In this document: positions 1 through 9,610 of the stretch, piece after piece
Layout of the letters: each line of letters opens with the position of its first letter
Numbering within the stretch: position 1 is the first letter of the stretch
NCBI RefSeq assembly: GCF_001690275.1
Contig: NZ_LZGW01000017.1
Span: forward strand, 1-64,000
Source of the DNA: Gilliamella sp. WF3-4
Lineage (GTDB): Bacteria; Pseudomonadota; Gammaproteobacteria; Enterobacterales; Orbaceae
DNA: 64,000 nucleotides
Reading direction: 5' to 3'
Program-made: the position numbers and the translations under genes
The notes under the pieces: generated by a model
Told to the model about the DNA's origin: nothing
The model's input: only the letters and a program-made list of their open reading frames with translations
Database searches by the model: none

Positions 1-806
<806 letters not shown>

Positions 807-945
807 TTAACCAAGTATCATATTTAATATCAACATAATACTAACTTAAAATTAGCTCTGAATAATAACAGATAAAGCTATCTAGTGACAAGCATTAAAA
901 GCAGTCAAATTTGATATTTTTAGAAGTTTAGGAGAATAACAAGAA

Positions 946-1021
946 TGGTGCTGATAGGCAGATTTGAACTGCCGACCTCACCCTTACCAAGGGTGCGCTC
1001 TACCAACTGAGCTATATCAGC
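946..1021 (-). tRNA. thrT: tRNA-Thr (GGU anticodon)
   Basis: Full cloverleaf on the minus strand: acceptor GCTGATA pairs with TATCAGC, the anticodon loop is TTGGTAA in a 5-bp stem, a TTCAAAT T-loop is present and CCA is encoded. It lies immediately before tuf, as thrT does in the E. coli tufB operon. Confidence 0.96.
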
Positions 1022-1024
1022 AAT

Positions 1025-1099
<75 letters not shown>

Positions 1100-1154
1100 A
1101 TGTTCAAACTCGGCTACCTAAATGCTTCAATTAGCTATTGCTAATATTAGATGA

Positions 1155-1239
<85 letters not shown>

Positions 1240-1272
1240 CCGAATCTTTATAAATTTGTCTACTTAGGAAAA

Positions 1273-1348
<76 letters not shown>

Positions 1349-1361
1349 CTAAGTGCTGCGC

Positions 1362-1390
1362 ATTATGTACTAGAACACTCAACCTTGCAA
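1362..1390 (-). promoter_or_regulatory. Sigma-70 promoter of the tRNA-tuf operon
   Basis: Read on the minus strand: -35 TTGCAA (1390-1385), a 17-base spacer, -10 CATAAT (1367-1362), then a GC-rich discriminator GCGCAGC. This layout is typical of stable-RNA promoters under stringent control. The regulation is inferred from the discriminator only. Confidence 0.7.
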
Positions 1391-1440
1391 GCAAAAAAAA
1401 CAAATTTTATTTTGTTTGATTAAAAAAAAATCAAAAACAT

Positions 1441-1479
1441 AAAAAAGACCTGAAATATGAGCTATTTCAGGTCTTTTTT
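1441..1479 (-). terminator. Rho-independent terminator of adhE
   Basis: A perfect 16-bp inverted repeat (arms 1441-1456 and 1464-1479, core GACCTGAAAT) with a 7-base loop, flanked by A-tracts and T-tracts on both sides. It sits 25 bases past the adhE stop and could work in both directions. Confidence 0.9.
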
Positions 1480-1503
1480 TAATCAATAAATCAATAAATT
1501 AAT

Positions 1504-4206
1504 TTATATTAATTTTTTGAAGTTAGTTTTTTTTTTAGACGTTTGTACACCTTTAGCGGCGGTATTGATAGCAACATCTTCGCTAATATCGCCATTGTCT
1601 TGATATGCACGTCCATAATAGGTATCAAGCAAAATTTGTTTTAATTCTGCAATTAAAGGATAACGTGGGTTTGCACCTGTACATTGGTCATCAAAAGCAT
1701 CAATCGCTAGTTGATCAACTTGTGCTAAGAAAGTATTTTCATCCACGCCAAATTCTTTAATAGAAAATGGAATATCAAGATCTTTTCTTAGTTGATCTAA
1801 CCAACCAATTAATTTCTCGACTTTCTTTTCATCTTTGTCAGTAGCTAAGGTTAAACCTAAATGATCAGCGATTTCTGCATAACGGCTAATGGCTTTAGGA
1901 TAACCATATTGACTAAAAGTACCTTGTTTAGTTGGTTTATCCGTTGCATTAAACCGCACCACATTGCTAATTAACATTGCATTAGCCACACCATGAGGAA
2001 TATGGAATGCAGCACCAATTTTGTGTGCCATAGAGTGACAAACACCTAAAAATGCTTGAGCGAAAGCAACACCAGCTAATGTTGCTGCGCTATGTACTTT
2101 CTCTCTGGCAATAGGATTTTTAGCTCCCTCTCTATAACTTGCAGGTAGGTACGTTTTAAGCATGCTTAGCGCTTGCAACGCTTGCCCATCAGAAAACTCA
2201 CTAGCCATCACAGATACATAAGCTTCTAAAGCATGAGTAACCGCATCATAACCACCGGCGGCACAAAGTGATCTTGGCATGTTCATAACTAAATTAGCAT
2301 CAACAATAGCCATATGCGGAGTAATTGCATAATCCGCTAATGGATATTTTTGACCAGTTGCGTCATCAGTAACAACAGCAAATGGCGTTACTTCAGAGCC
2401 TGTACCCGATGTTGTTGTGACACAAATTAATTTTGCTTTTTGACCCATATTTGGGAAATGGCAAGCACGTTTACGAATATCCATAAAACGTAATGCTAAT
2501 TCTTCAAATTTTGTTTCAGGGTGCTCATATAAAACCCACATAATTTTAGCCGCATCCATTGGCGAACCGCCACCTAGCGCAATAATCATATCTGGTTGGA
2601 ATGATTGCATTGAGTCCGTACCCTTACGAACAACGCTTAAAGTGGGATCAGCTTCAACATCAAAGAAAGTTTCACAAATAACACCTTGTGCTTCTAATTG
2701 ATCAGTGATTTGTTTTGAGTAACCGTTGTTAAATAAAAATTTATCGGTTACCAAAAATACACGTTTTGCGCCTTGCTCAATCACTTCATTTAAAGCAACT
2801 TGAAGCGAGCCACGTTTAAAATAGATAGAACTTGGTAATTTGTGCCATAACATATTTTCTGCTCTCTTAGCGATTGTTTTCTTATTGATTAAATGCTTCG
2901 GTCCAACATTTTCAGATACCGAGTTACCGCCCCAAGAGCCACACCCTAATGTTAAAGATGGCGCCAAATCAAAGTTATACAAATCACCAATACCGCCATG
3001 AGCTGCTGGTTGGTTAATTAAAATACGGCAAGTTTTCATTTTACTACCAAAATAAGCAATACGTTCACGGTTGCTATCTTGATCAGTATAAAGCACAGAA
3101 GTATGCCCCATCCCACCCATTTCAACTAATTTTTCCGCTTTATCAACCGCTTCAGAAAAATCTTTAGCTTTAAACATAGCAAGTGTTGGCGAAAGTTTTT
3201 CATGAGCAAATGGTTCAGACAAGTCAACCTTATTCACTTCGCCAACAAGTACTTTCGAACCAGCTGGAACTTTGAAGCCGGCCATTTCAGCAATTTTGGT
3301 CGCTGGTTGACCAACAATATTAGCATTTAACGCGCCTTTATCGTTTAAGATAATACCTTGTACTGCTTTAGTTTCTTTAGCGTTTAATACATATGCGCCA
3401 TATTGGGTTAATAAACTGCGCACTTCATCATATACAGAATCAACCACAACAATTGCTTGTTCTGAAGCACAAATCATACCATTATCGAATGTCTTAGACA
3501 TAAGAACAGAAGCCACAGCACGTTTTAAATCTGCTGTTTCGTCAATAACAACTGGCGTATTACCCGCTCCAACCCCTAATGCTGGTTTGCCTGAGCTGTA
3601 AGCTGCTTTTACCATACCCGGACCACCTGTTGCTAAAATAGCCGAGACATCATCGTGATGCATTAACGCATTTGATAACTCAATGGATGGTTCATCAATC
3701 CAACCAATAATGTCTTTTGGTGCACCAGCTTTAATTGCGGCATCTAATACAATTCTAGCTGCTTCAATCGTTGATTTTTTTGCTCGAGGATGAGGGGAAA
3801 ATACAATTGCGTTACGAGTTTTTAAACTAATTAATGATTTAAAAATCGCAGTTGAAGTAGGGTTAGTGGTTGGAACAATTCCACAAATAATACCAAGTGG
3901 TTCTGCTATAGTAATAGTACCAAATGGTTCATTTTCAGCCACTATACCACAAGTTTTATCGTGACGGAATTTGTTTAAAATATACTCTGCAGCAAAAAGG
4001 TTCTTTATGACTTTATCTTCAACAATTCCCATTCCTGACTCAGCAACTGCCTGTTGTGCTAGTGGGATACGTGCTGCCGCTGCGGCTGTTGCGGCTGCTA
4101 CAAAGATTTTGTCGACTTGCTCTTGAGTATAAGTTGAATAAGTCTCCTGTGCTTTTTTCACTCGAGCCATTAACTCATTTAACTCATTCATATTAGTTAC
4201 TGCCAT
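1504..4206 (-). CDS. adhE: Bifunctional aldehyde-alcohol dehydrogenase AdhE
   Basis: Converts acetyl-CoA to acetaldehyde and then ethanol using two NADH, the main fermentative electron sink. At 900 residues it has the family's usual length. The N-terminal half is a CoA-acylating aldehyde dehydrogenase with catalytic Cys246 in DNGMICASEQ. The C-terminal half (from about residue 450) is an iron-dependent alcohol dehydrogenase with GGGSPMDAAK, TTSGTGSEVTPF and the metal-ligand region HSMAHKIGAAFHIPHG. The start is fixed by AAGGAG seven bases upstream. It stands alone, with its own terminator. About 300 bases lie between it and tcdA, AT-rich with one hairpin and nothing else recognised. Confidence 0.97.
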   Translation of the reverse strand: MAVTNMNELNELMARVKKAQETYSTYTQEQVDKIFVAAATAAAAARIPLAQQAVAESGMGIVEDKVIKNLFAAEYILNKFRHDKTCGIVAENEPFGTITIAEPLGIICGIVPTTNPTSTAIFKSLISLKTRNAIVFSPHPRAKKSTIEAARIVLDAAIKAGAPKDIIGWIDEPSIELSNALMHHDDVSAILATGGPGMVKAAYSSGKPALGVGAGNTPVVIDETADLKRAVASVLMSKTFDNGMICASEQAIVVVDSVYDEVRSLLTQYGAYVLNAKETKAVQGIILNDKGALNANIVGQPATKIAEMAGFKVPAGSKVLVGEVNKVDLSEPFAHEKLSPTLAMFKAKDFSEAVDKAEKLVEMGGMGHTSVLYTDQDSNRERIAYFGSKMKTCRILINQPAAHGGIGDLYNFDLAPSLTLGCGSWGGNSVSENVGPKHLINKKTIAKRAENMLWHKLPSSIYFKRGSLQVALNEVIEQGAKRVFLVTDKFLFNNGYSKQITDQLEAQGVICETFFDVEADPTLSVVRKGTDSMQSFQPDMIIALGGGSPMDAAKIMWVLYEHPETKFEELALRFMDIRKRACHFPNMGQKAKLICVTTTSGTGSEVTPFAVVTDDATGQKYPLADYAITPHMAIVDANLVMNMPRSLCAAGGYDAVTHALEAYVSVMASEFSDGQALQALSMLKTYLPASYREGAKNPIAREKVHSAATLAGVAFAQAFLGVCHSMAHKIGAAFHIPHGVANAMLISNVVRFNATDKPTKQGTFSQYGYPKAISRYAEIADHLGLTLATDKDEKKVEKLIGWLDQLRKDLDIPFSIKEFGVDENTFLAQVDQLAIDAFDDQCTGANPRYPLIAELKQILLDTYYGRAYQDNGDISEDVAINTAAKGVQTSKKKTNFKKLI

Positions 4207-4421
4207 AGATTTCTCCTTGAAATTAAAAAATAAATCGGGATCGTTTGGCGTCTTCCTTGAAACTATTTAATGCTTAAGCATAATAACAAAACGAAATTAG
4301 CACTATCCTAAATCAGATTTTTAATTTATACAATAAGATATTAAACAAAAAAGTAGTTTAATAATAGAACAATGATTTTTAAGAAGAGAAAAAAATTGAA
4401 TAATAAAAATAGCAACAGATA

Positions 4422-4451
4422 AACAACTATTTCTAATAAAAAATAGTTGTT
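4422..4451 (-). terminator. Hairpin downstream of tcdA, probable terminator
   Basis: An 11-bp perfect inverted repeat (AACAACTATTT and its complement) with an 8-base AT loop, about 55 bases after the tcdA stop. On the minus strand it is followed by TTTATCTGTT, only a weak U-tract, so efficiency is uncertain. The rest of 4207-4506 shows no gene. Confidence 0.5.
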
Positions 4452-4506
4452 ATTGAAAGTAACTCATATATAAAAAAGAAGCTGTTTGCTTAGTTCAAAA
4501 TATAAA

Positions 4507-5301
4507 TCATAAATGACATAATCTATTTAATACATAACTCACAGCAACAAAACCAAAAGTTGCTGTGACTGTGGTAATTGCCCCAAATCCTGATTCGCAG
4601 TCCATTTTTTTAGGGCCGTCTGCGTCACTTTTGGTAAAACATATTTGCCCATTTTTAGCTGGATAAGTTAGTTGTTCGGTAGAATAAACACATGGAATGG
4701 CAAATTTACCTTTACTGTCCTTATTAAGTTTATAATGATTTTTCAATTTTTCGCGTAATTTAGCGGCTAATGGGTCTTGAATTGTTTTTGCTAAATCAGC
4801 AATTTTAATTTGAGTAGGATCTTTTTGCCCACCAGCTCCACCGATGGTAATCACCGTTAATTTCTGTCGCTTACAATATGCAAGTACAGCCGCTTTATCA
4901 TTTACACTATCGATAGCATCAATAATATAGTGATAACGCGGTGATTGTTTTGTGCCCAAATATTCACTGACATTATCTCCATTAATGAAATCATCAATTT
5001 CATTCACAACACATTCAGGATTGATTTGTAAAATTCGCTCAGCCATAACCGATGTCTTTGCTTTACCGATATTGGATTTTAATGCATGAATTTGGCGGTT
5101 AGTATTTGTAACGCAAACATCATCCATATCAATTAAGGTGATTTGACCAATGCCACTACGCGCTAGCGATTCAGCAACCCAAGAACCCACGCCGCCAATA
5201 CCAATCACACAAATATGCGCTTGCGAAAAGCATTGTAAAGCTGATTGTCCATAAAGCCGTGCAATGCCACTAAAACGTTGAAGATAAGATTCTGTATTCA
5301 T
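4507..5301 (-). CDS. tcdA: tRNA threonylcarbamoyladenosine dehydratase
   Basis: An E1/ThiF/MoeB-like enzyme that, with ATP, cyclises t6A37 of ANN-decoding tRNAs to ct6A. The 264-residue protein has the Rossmann nucleotide loop GIGGVGSW near residue 34, the aspartate motif LIDMDDVCVTNTNRQ, DAIDSVNDK and the late conserved segment DCESGFGAITTVTATFG, as in E. coli TcdA (CsdL). It is a single gene, convergent with nothing and divergent from dhaK. The ATG at 5301 was chosen because it gives the normal N-terminus (LQRFSGIARLYG). Confidence 0.93.
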   Translation of the reverse strand: MNTESYLQRFSGIARLYGQSALQCFSQAHICVIGIGGVGSWVAESLARSGIGQITLIDMDDVCVTNTNRQIHALKSNIGKAKTSVMAERILQINPECVVNEIDDFINGDNVSEYLGTKQSPRYHYIIDAIDSVNDKAAVLAYCKRQKLTVITIGGAGGQKDPTQIKIADLAKTIQDPLAAKLREKLKNHYKLNKDSKGKFAIPCVYSTEQLTYPAKNGQICFTKSDADGPKKMDCESGFGAITTVTATFGFVAVSYVLNRLCHL

Positions 5302-5585
5302 AGATAATTCTTGATGATGGTTATACTCAAATATCAGCTTTTTTGAAAACTTTACAAATTATAACTGCAACCCTCTTTTATAAACAAGTTATTAATATGT
5401 ATTGGTGCTATTATGTTCTTTCAAGAATAAACAACTAAATTTCTAGCTCTCATAAAGATCAACTAAATCATCCCGATGATGCGCAATAAGTAGGATATTA
5501 TTTGTCATTAATTGTATTCGTTTGAGTTATTAATTTTTCCTACAATAAATAATGTTAACAATAATTAATAGAGAGGAAATAAAGA

Positions 5586-6590
5586 ATGCGCAACCCCAAA
5601 AAACTGCTTAATGATCCCAATAATGTAAGGCAAGAAGTCATGCAAGGGTTGATCTATGCTTATCAGGGAAAGCTAACAGCAATTTCAGAGCATTGTGCTG
5701 TTTATGGTAACCATATTGCCAATGATCAAGTTGTCATTGTATCAGGCGGTGGCACAGGTCACGAGCCGACTTTTGCTGGTTTTATCGGTAAAGGAGGTAT
5801 TGATGGCTGTGCACTTGGAGAAGTTTTTACATCACCATCGCCCGATCAAATTATTGAAGTAACCAAAGCTATAGAAAAAGGGAAAGGCGTCCTTTTTTTA
5901 TATGGCAACTATTCTGGTGATGGCATGAACTTTGATATTTCAGCTGAAATATTAGCAGAAGAAAATATTACAATCAAAACGATTCGAGCAACTGATGACA
6001 TTGCCTCTGCGCCATTATCTAAGCTTTCTGATCGTCGAGGTGTTGCTGGCCTGATGTTTTTATACAAAATTGCTGGTGCAGCTGCGCAATTTGAAAAATA
6101 TGATCTTAATAATCTTTATCAAGTAGTATCAAAAGCAAATGGCAATGTCCGTACTATAGGTGTTGCCCTAGATGGATGTGCACTACCCCAATCAAGTCAT
6201 TTCAATTTTCAATTAGAGGATAACGAGATTGAAATAGGTATTGGTATTCATGGAGAAGCAGGGTTGCGCCGACAAGTGATTACCTCATCTGATCAAGTTG
6301 TCAAAGAAATGATAGACAATTTATGTGATGATTTACCTTTTAAAAAAGGCGATCGAGTGTGCGTATTGATTAATAATTTAGGCGCGCTTAGTAACGCCGA
6401 GTTGTACATCATAACACGCAAAGTTGGCATTGAACTTGGTATACGAGGCATAATTAGCCACGATGTTGTTGTCGGTCATTTTTGCACATCGCTTGAAATG
6501 TCTGGTTTTTCAATTAGCTTATTGAAATTAGATGAAGAATTACGACACCTTTATGATTTACCTTGCCAAACACTAGGATGGAGAAAATAA
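5586..6590 (+). CDS. dhaK: Dihydroxyacetone kinase subunit DhaK (or related tetrulose kinase subunit)
   Basis: The substrate-binding subunit that holds dihydroxyacetone as a hemiaminal on a histidine. The 334-residue protein carries the substrate-pocket motifs SGGGTGHEP (53-61) and YGNYSGDGMNFD (106-117) and the covalent-binding histidine in GIGIHGE (His222). The start is ATG after AGAGAGGAAATAAAG. It is followed two bases after its stop by dhaL. No dhaM (phosphoryl donor) or dhaR regulator is present nearby, so the partner must be encoded elsewhere, or this is one of the DhaKL-type kinases for other ketoses (for example erythrulose). Family certain, substrate not. Confidence 0.9.
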   Translation: MRNPKKLLNDPNNVRQEVMQGLIYAYQGKLTAISEHCAVYGNHIANDQVVIVSGGGTGHEPTFAGFIGKGGIDGCALGEVFTSPSPDQIIEVTKAIEKGKGVLFLYGNYSGDGMNFDISAEILAEENITIKTIRATDDIASAPLSKLSDRRGVAGLMFLYKIAGAAAQFEKYDLNNLYQVVSKANGNVRTIGVALDGCALPQSSHFNFQLEDNEIEIGIGIHGEAGLRRQVITSSDQVVKEMIDNLCDDLPFKKGDRVCVLINNLGALSNAELYIITRKVGIELGIRGIISHDVVVGHFCTSLEMSGFSISLLKLDEELRHLYDLPCQTLGWRK

Positions 6591-6592
6591 AA

Positions 6593-7222
6593 ATGAATTT
6601 ACTACAAGTCCGTAAAATGATGCTATTTACTGCTGAAAAGATGGTCGAAAGCGAGCCAACTTTAACCGCATTAGATCAAGTAGTCGGTGATGGTGATCAT
6701 GGTATCGGTATCAAACGAGGGTTTGAAGCGATCATTGTGTTACTACAAGACGAGAAATTTCAACCAGCTAATATAGGTGATTTTTTTACACAAATTGGCA
6801 CAAAGTTAATGATAAGTATGGGCGGAGCTTCTGGCGCTATTTTTGGTACTTTATTTAGAGCGGGCGGAAAAAGTATTACAGGCGTAACAGAGTTTGATTC
6901 TGATGTATTATCAAAACTCCTTAACGAAGGTTGGCAGGCAGTCTATCAACGCGGAAAAGCCAAACCAGGGGATAAGACTATGGTTGATGCCTTAGCCGCT
7001 AGCGCAACAACCGCAAGTCAATTAACATCTACGAAGTTAATCGATGCGCTACCTAAAATCGCACAATCTGCTATGGAAGGCGCAGAAAAAACGAAACAGA
7101 TGATCGCTGTATTTGGACGAACTAAAAATTTAGGTGAACGCGCAATTGGTCACATGGATCCGGGAGCGGCTTCAATGGCGTATATCTTAAAATATATGAA
7201 TGAATATATCCAAACCCAATAA
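6593..7222 (+). CDS. dhaL: Dihydroxyacetone kinase ADP-binding subunit DhaL
   Basis: The nucleotide-binding kinase subunit. The Mg-coordinating aspartates are Asp28, Asp33 and Asp35 in LDQVVGDGDHG; the glycine loop MGGASGAIFG and the C-terminal GHMDPGA follow. In-frame ATGs occur at 6563 and 6578, but 6593 is preferred: GGAG lies nine bases upstream, it avoids overlap with dhaK, and it gives the usual 209-210 residues. The motif reads GDGDHG where E. coli DhaL has GDADHG. Transcribed with dhaK. Whether ADP is recharged by DhaM or exchanged as ATP cannot be told from sequence here. Confidence 0.9.
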   Translation: MNLLQVRKMMLFTAEKMVESEPTLTALDQVVGDGDHGIGIKRGFEAIIVLLQDEKFQPANIGDFFTQIGTKLMISMGGASGAIFGTLFRAGGKSITGVTEFDSDVLSKLLNEGWQAVYQRGKAKPGDKTMVDALAASATTASQLTSTKLIDALPKIAQSAMEGAEKTKQMIAVFGRTKNLGERAIGHMDPGAASMAYILKYMNEYIQTQ

Positions 7223-7231
7223 AACAATAAA

Positions 7232-7252
7232 TCCGCCGATATCATCGGCGGA
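7232..7252 (+). terminator. GC-rich hairpin after dhaKL
   Basis: A perfect 9-bp inverted repeat (TCCGCCGAT/ATCGGCGGA) around a 3-base centre, ten bases after the dhaL stop. There is no U-tract after it, so it may be a transcript-stabilising hairpin rather than an intrinsic terminator. Confidence 0.5.
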
Positions 7253-7413
7253 CATCATCATCACAATATCGATAAAATAATATTCTAAGTATCATTGATA
7301 AAATGTCTAAGTATTCAAACAACATCTAATTTTTTAATATAAAATTTTTTACTGATTCACTATTTTTCTATTAATTGACTAGGGGCTGTTGATCTTTGCT
7401 GTACATAAATTAC

Positions 7414-7911
7414 TCAACAATACATTGGCAGCCACATTAACATAAATGCCAGTGATACCATACTGGCATAATTCCTTTCTAACTTATCGTATCTAGTTGA
7501 TATTGAACGATATTGCTTGATTCTAGCAAAGGCATTCTCGACTAAATGACGATAGCGATAAAGGCACCTATCCATACTGCTTTTATCTATATCCTTACCA
7601 TAATTACGTTTAGCAATCACCGTTCGTCCGCCTTTTTGACGAACAAAGCACCGAAAAGGCTCGCTGTCATAACCTTTATCGGCTATCACTGTATTCACTT
7701 CATCGAGCTTTTCAACTAGGTTTTCTGCATAAGTGATATCATGTCGTTGTCCTTCAGAAAGCTCAAAAAAAATAGGCAAACCACCACTATCAACCGCAAG
7801 ATGAATTTTAGTTGAATGACCGCCACAGCTCTGACCTATTTGCTCGGAATGCTCCGTTGCAGCGCCTGTACTATGTTGATGAGCCCTGATAATCGAGCCA
7901 TCTAGGAACAC
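7414..7911 (-). CDS. IS5-family transposase, second frame (OrfB, DDE domain)
   Basis: The catalytic part: first Asp in FLDGSIIRAHQH, second in VIADKGYDSEPF, and Glu in the HLVENAFARIKQYRSISTRYDK signature (YREK-like). The first ATG-like start is at 7911, but the open frame extends upstream to the slip site near 7970. The functional protein is therefore expected to be the OrfA-OrfB fusion of about 250 residues made by programmed -1 frameshifting. No internal stop is seen, so the gene looks intact. Confidence 0.88.
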   Translation of the reverse strand: MFLDGSIIRAHQHSTGAATEHSEQIGQSCGGHSTKIHLAVDSGGLPIFFELSEGQRHDITYAENLVEKLDEVNTVIADKGYDSEPFRCFVRQKGGRTVIAKRNYGKDIDKSSMDRCLYRYRHLVENAFARIKQYRSISTRYDKLERNYASMVSLAFMLMWLPMYC

Positions 7912-7955
7912 CCATTCAAAATCCGCTAGTTGTGATAAATGTTTGAAAATATCAA

Positions 7956-8174
7956 CTAATATTCCTTTTTAGACCACAAATTAAATCGCCTATAGACGGT
8001 GCTCCATCCACCAAATTCTTCTGGCAAATCTCGCCAAGGAATACCGGTTCTCATTCGGAAAAGGATCCCTTCAAACGTCATCCGATGCTCGGATTTATTA
8101 TAAACTCGGCCGGTATTTTTCATTATTTGTAGTAGCTTTTCCCACCGTTTATCTGTTAGCATTGTTCTTGGCAT
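7956..8174 (-). CDS. IS5-family transposase, first frame (OrfA)
   Basis: This 72-residue product is the N-terminal DUF4096-like portion of an IS427-type transposase: it starts MPRTMLTDKRWEKL and includes GIPWRDLPEEFGGWSTVYRRFNLW. It ends just after AAAAAGG (7969-7975), an A5G run where a -1 slip would carry ribosomes into the OrfB frame and give a continuous protein through GILVDIF. It is a helix-turn-helix DNA-binding region by family analogy. The start is ATG at 8174. Confidence 0.85.
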   Translation of the reverse strand: MPRTMLTDKRWEKLLQIMKNTGRVYNKSEHRMTFEGILFRMRTGIPWRDLPEEFGGWSTVYRRFNLWSKKEY

Positions 8175-8336
8175 GATGAATCGAGTTAGGGTTGTTTTTT
8201 GCAGAATTATTATAACTCACATCATGCCGTCTAAAAAACAATCACGAAAGATCAATACACCCTAATTATTTGAATTATTTTTGATGGAAAGTTGTAACTA
8301 ATTTTCCATCCGCTTTAGCAACTACAAAAAGTAAAA

Positions 8337-8365
8337 ACTGAATTCTAAATTGTACCGAATTCAGT
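8337..8365 (-). terminator. Terminator of the DMT permease gene
   Basis: A 9-bp perfect inverted repeat (ACTGAATTC/GAATTCAGT) with an 11-base loop, followed on the minus strand by TTTTTACTTTTTG. It lies 21 bases beyond the permease stop. Confidence 0.75.
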
Positions 8366-8385
8366 CTTAAAAAAGGATAAAAAAG

Positions 8386-9231
8386 TCATTTATTTTTAGC
8401 AAAGAAAATCCCGACTATAACAATAAATATTCCTAGAATCTCTTGGAGAGATAGATTTTCATGAAAAAGAATATAAGCATATAATGCGGAAATAACAGGC
8501 TGCATAAGAACTAATATTGATGCAAGGCTAGCAGATATTTTTCCTAGAATATAGCTAAGGCCACCTTGCCCTAGTATTTGGGAAAAAATAGCTAACCCAA
8601 TAAGAGGCCATAGTTCTCTCCAACTTGTAGGGTAACTAACTCCCTCCATAATTAAACTGGCTAATAAAAGGACAACAACTGAGCCAAAGGCACTATAATA
8701 CATAACTTGTACGCTAGATACTCTAGTTCTTACTTTGTAAACAATGAGTAAAAATAAGGCATAAAAAATAGATGTCATAAATGCAAGAAAATCACCAAAG
8801 ACATTTCCTTCGTTAGTATTTTGTTTACCGGTGATCAGGATAAAAAGCCCTAATAAAGCTAAAAACAATCCTAGTAAAAATTTTTTTGATATTTTTTCTT
8901 TATATAAAAAATAGCAGGCCGGCACTATACTAAAAGGGACTAAATTTGCTAATAAATTTGCATTTGCGACTGTCGTATATGAGAAAGATATATTCCACAG
9001 TATTAAATCCCCTGCTAGAAATCCTCCAGAAATATAGAGTAAAAGTTTATCTTTACAGATCACTTTATTCCTTTTTTCTATTTTAAAAAAAGGATATAGT
9101 ATTGGAATGCTAAACAGTACCCTATAAAAACCTGTACTAATAGGTCCTAATTCACTTAATTTGACAAAGATCCCTCCAGTGGCTAAAAATGACACAAAGA
9201 GTAATGTAAGGAAAAAATATAAATATCTCAT
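8386..9231 (-). CDS. DMT-superfamily (EamA) permease
   Basis: An inner-membrane protein of 281 residues with about ten hydrophobic segments and two EamA repeats (about residues 5-135 and 145-278). Each ends in the family's PxxxxLxxxxxLxExLSxxxxxG pattern; the second is VLMQPVISALYAYILFHENL then LQEILGIFIVIVGIF. Members export amino acids or metabolites, and the substrate is unknown here. It has no operon partner and is sandwiched between an IS5-family and an IS3-family element. The sequence is poorer in GC than its neighbours by eye (many ATA, AGA and CTA codons), and no clear Shine-Dalgarno precedes the ATG. Recent acquisition is plausible. Confidence 0.85.
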   Translation of the reverse strand: MRYLYFFLTLLFVSFLATGGIFVKLSELGPISTGFYRVLFSIPILYPFFKIEKRNKVICKDKLLLYISGGFLAGDLILWNISFSYTTVANANLLANLVPFSIVPACYFLYKEKISKKFLLGLFLALLGLFILITGKQNTNEGNVFGDFLAFMTSIFYALFLLIVYKVRTRVSSVQVMYYSAFGSVVVLLLASLIMEGVSYPTSWRELWPLIGLAIFSQILGQGGLSYILGKISASLASILVLMQPVISALYAYILFHENLSLQEILGIFIVIVGIFFAKNK

Positions 9232-9352
9232 TGAACGGCTACCTTAATATATTGTTTAGTATTTTTTATTGTTACAATGTGTAACTATCCCCTAAAATAG
9301 TACAGCAAAAAAGTAGAAAATTCTCTATGATAAAAGTAAAGGGGATTTAATT

Positions 9353-9610
9353 ATGAAAAAAATGACTGACCATCAAATCGTCGCTATTTTAAAAGAAGCT
9401 GAAGCGGGTATTCCCGTTAAAGAACTGTGCCGTAAATAGGGCATGGGTAATTCAACTTTCTATAAATGGCGTGATAAATACGGTGGTATGAAAACCTCTG
9501 ATATTAAACGTTTAAAGGAGCTTGAGGCCGAAAACCGTAAACTTAAACAGATGTTTGCCGAACTGAGCTTAAAATCCCAGCTTCAGGAAGAAATCATAAA
9601 AAAGCTTTAG
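9353..9610 (+). pseudogene. IS3-family transposase OrfA with in-frame amber codon
   Basis: A helix-turn-helix transposase subunit: KKMTDHQIVAILKEAEAG, then LCRK, a TAG at 9437-9439 (codon 29), then GMGNSTFYKWRDKYGGM and a leucine-zipper-like tail LKELEAENRKLKQMFAEL. Family members normally have Tyr or His at the position of the stop (KYGM or KHGM), so a single base change explains it. The frame ends at 9610, just past a run of A's and G (AAAAAAG) that is the expected -1 slippage site into OrfB. Unless the stop is suppressed, no OrfAB transposase can be made. Confidence 0.85.

Larger units (their letters stand above)
7382..8262 (-). mobile_element. IS5-family (IS427-group-like) insertion sequence, 881 bp, apparently complete
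   Basis: Imperfect 16-bp terminal inverted repeats (GGGGCTGTTGATCTTT at the left end; GGGTGTATTGATCTTT read inward from the right; 13 of 16 match) are flanked by a TA dinucleotide on both sides (7380-7381 and 8263-8264), consistent with a target duplication. It contains two overlapping transposase frames on the minus strand. Both ends and both frames are intact, so it may still be mobile. Group assignment is from protein motifs and the two-frame layout. Confidence 0.88.

Noticed and set aside
1441..1479. Possible attenuator for the tRNA operon
   Set aside because: It lies upstream of the operon promoter and directly after adhE, so it is the adhE terminator.
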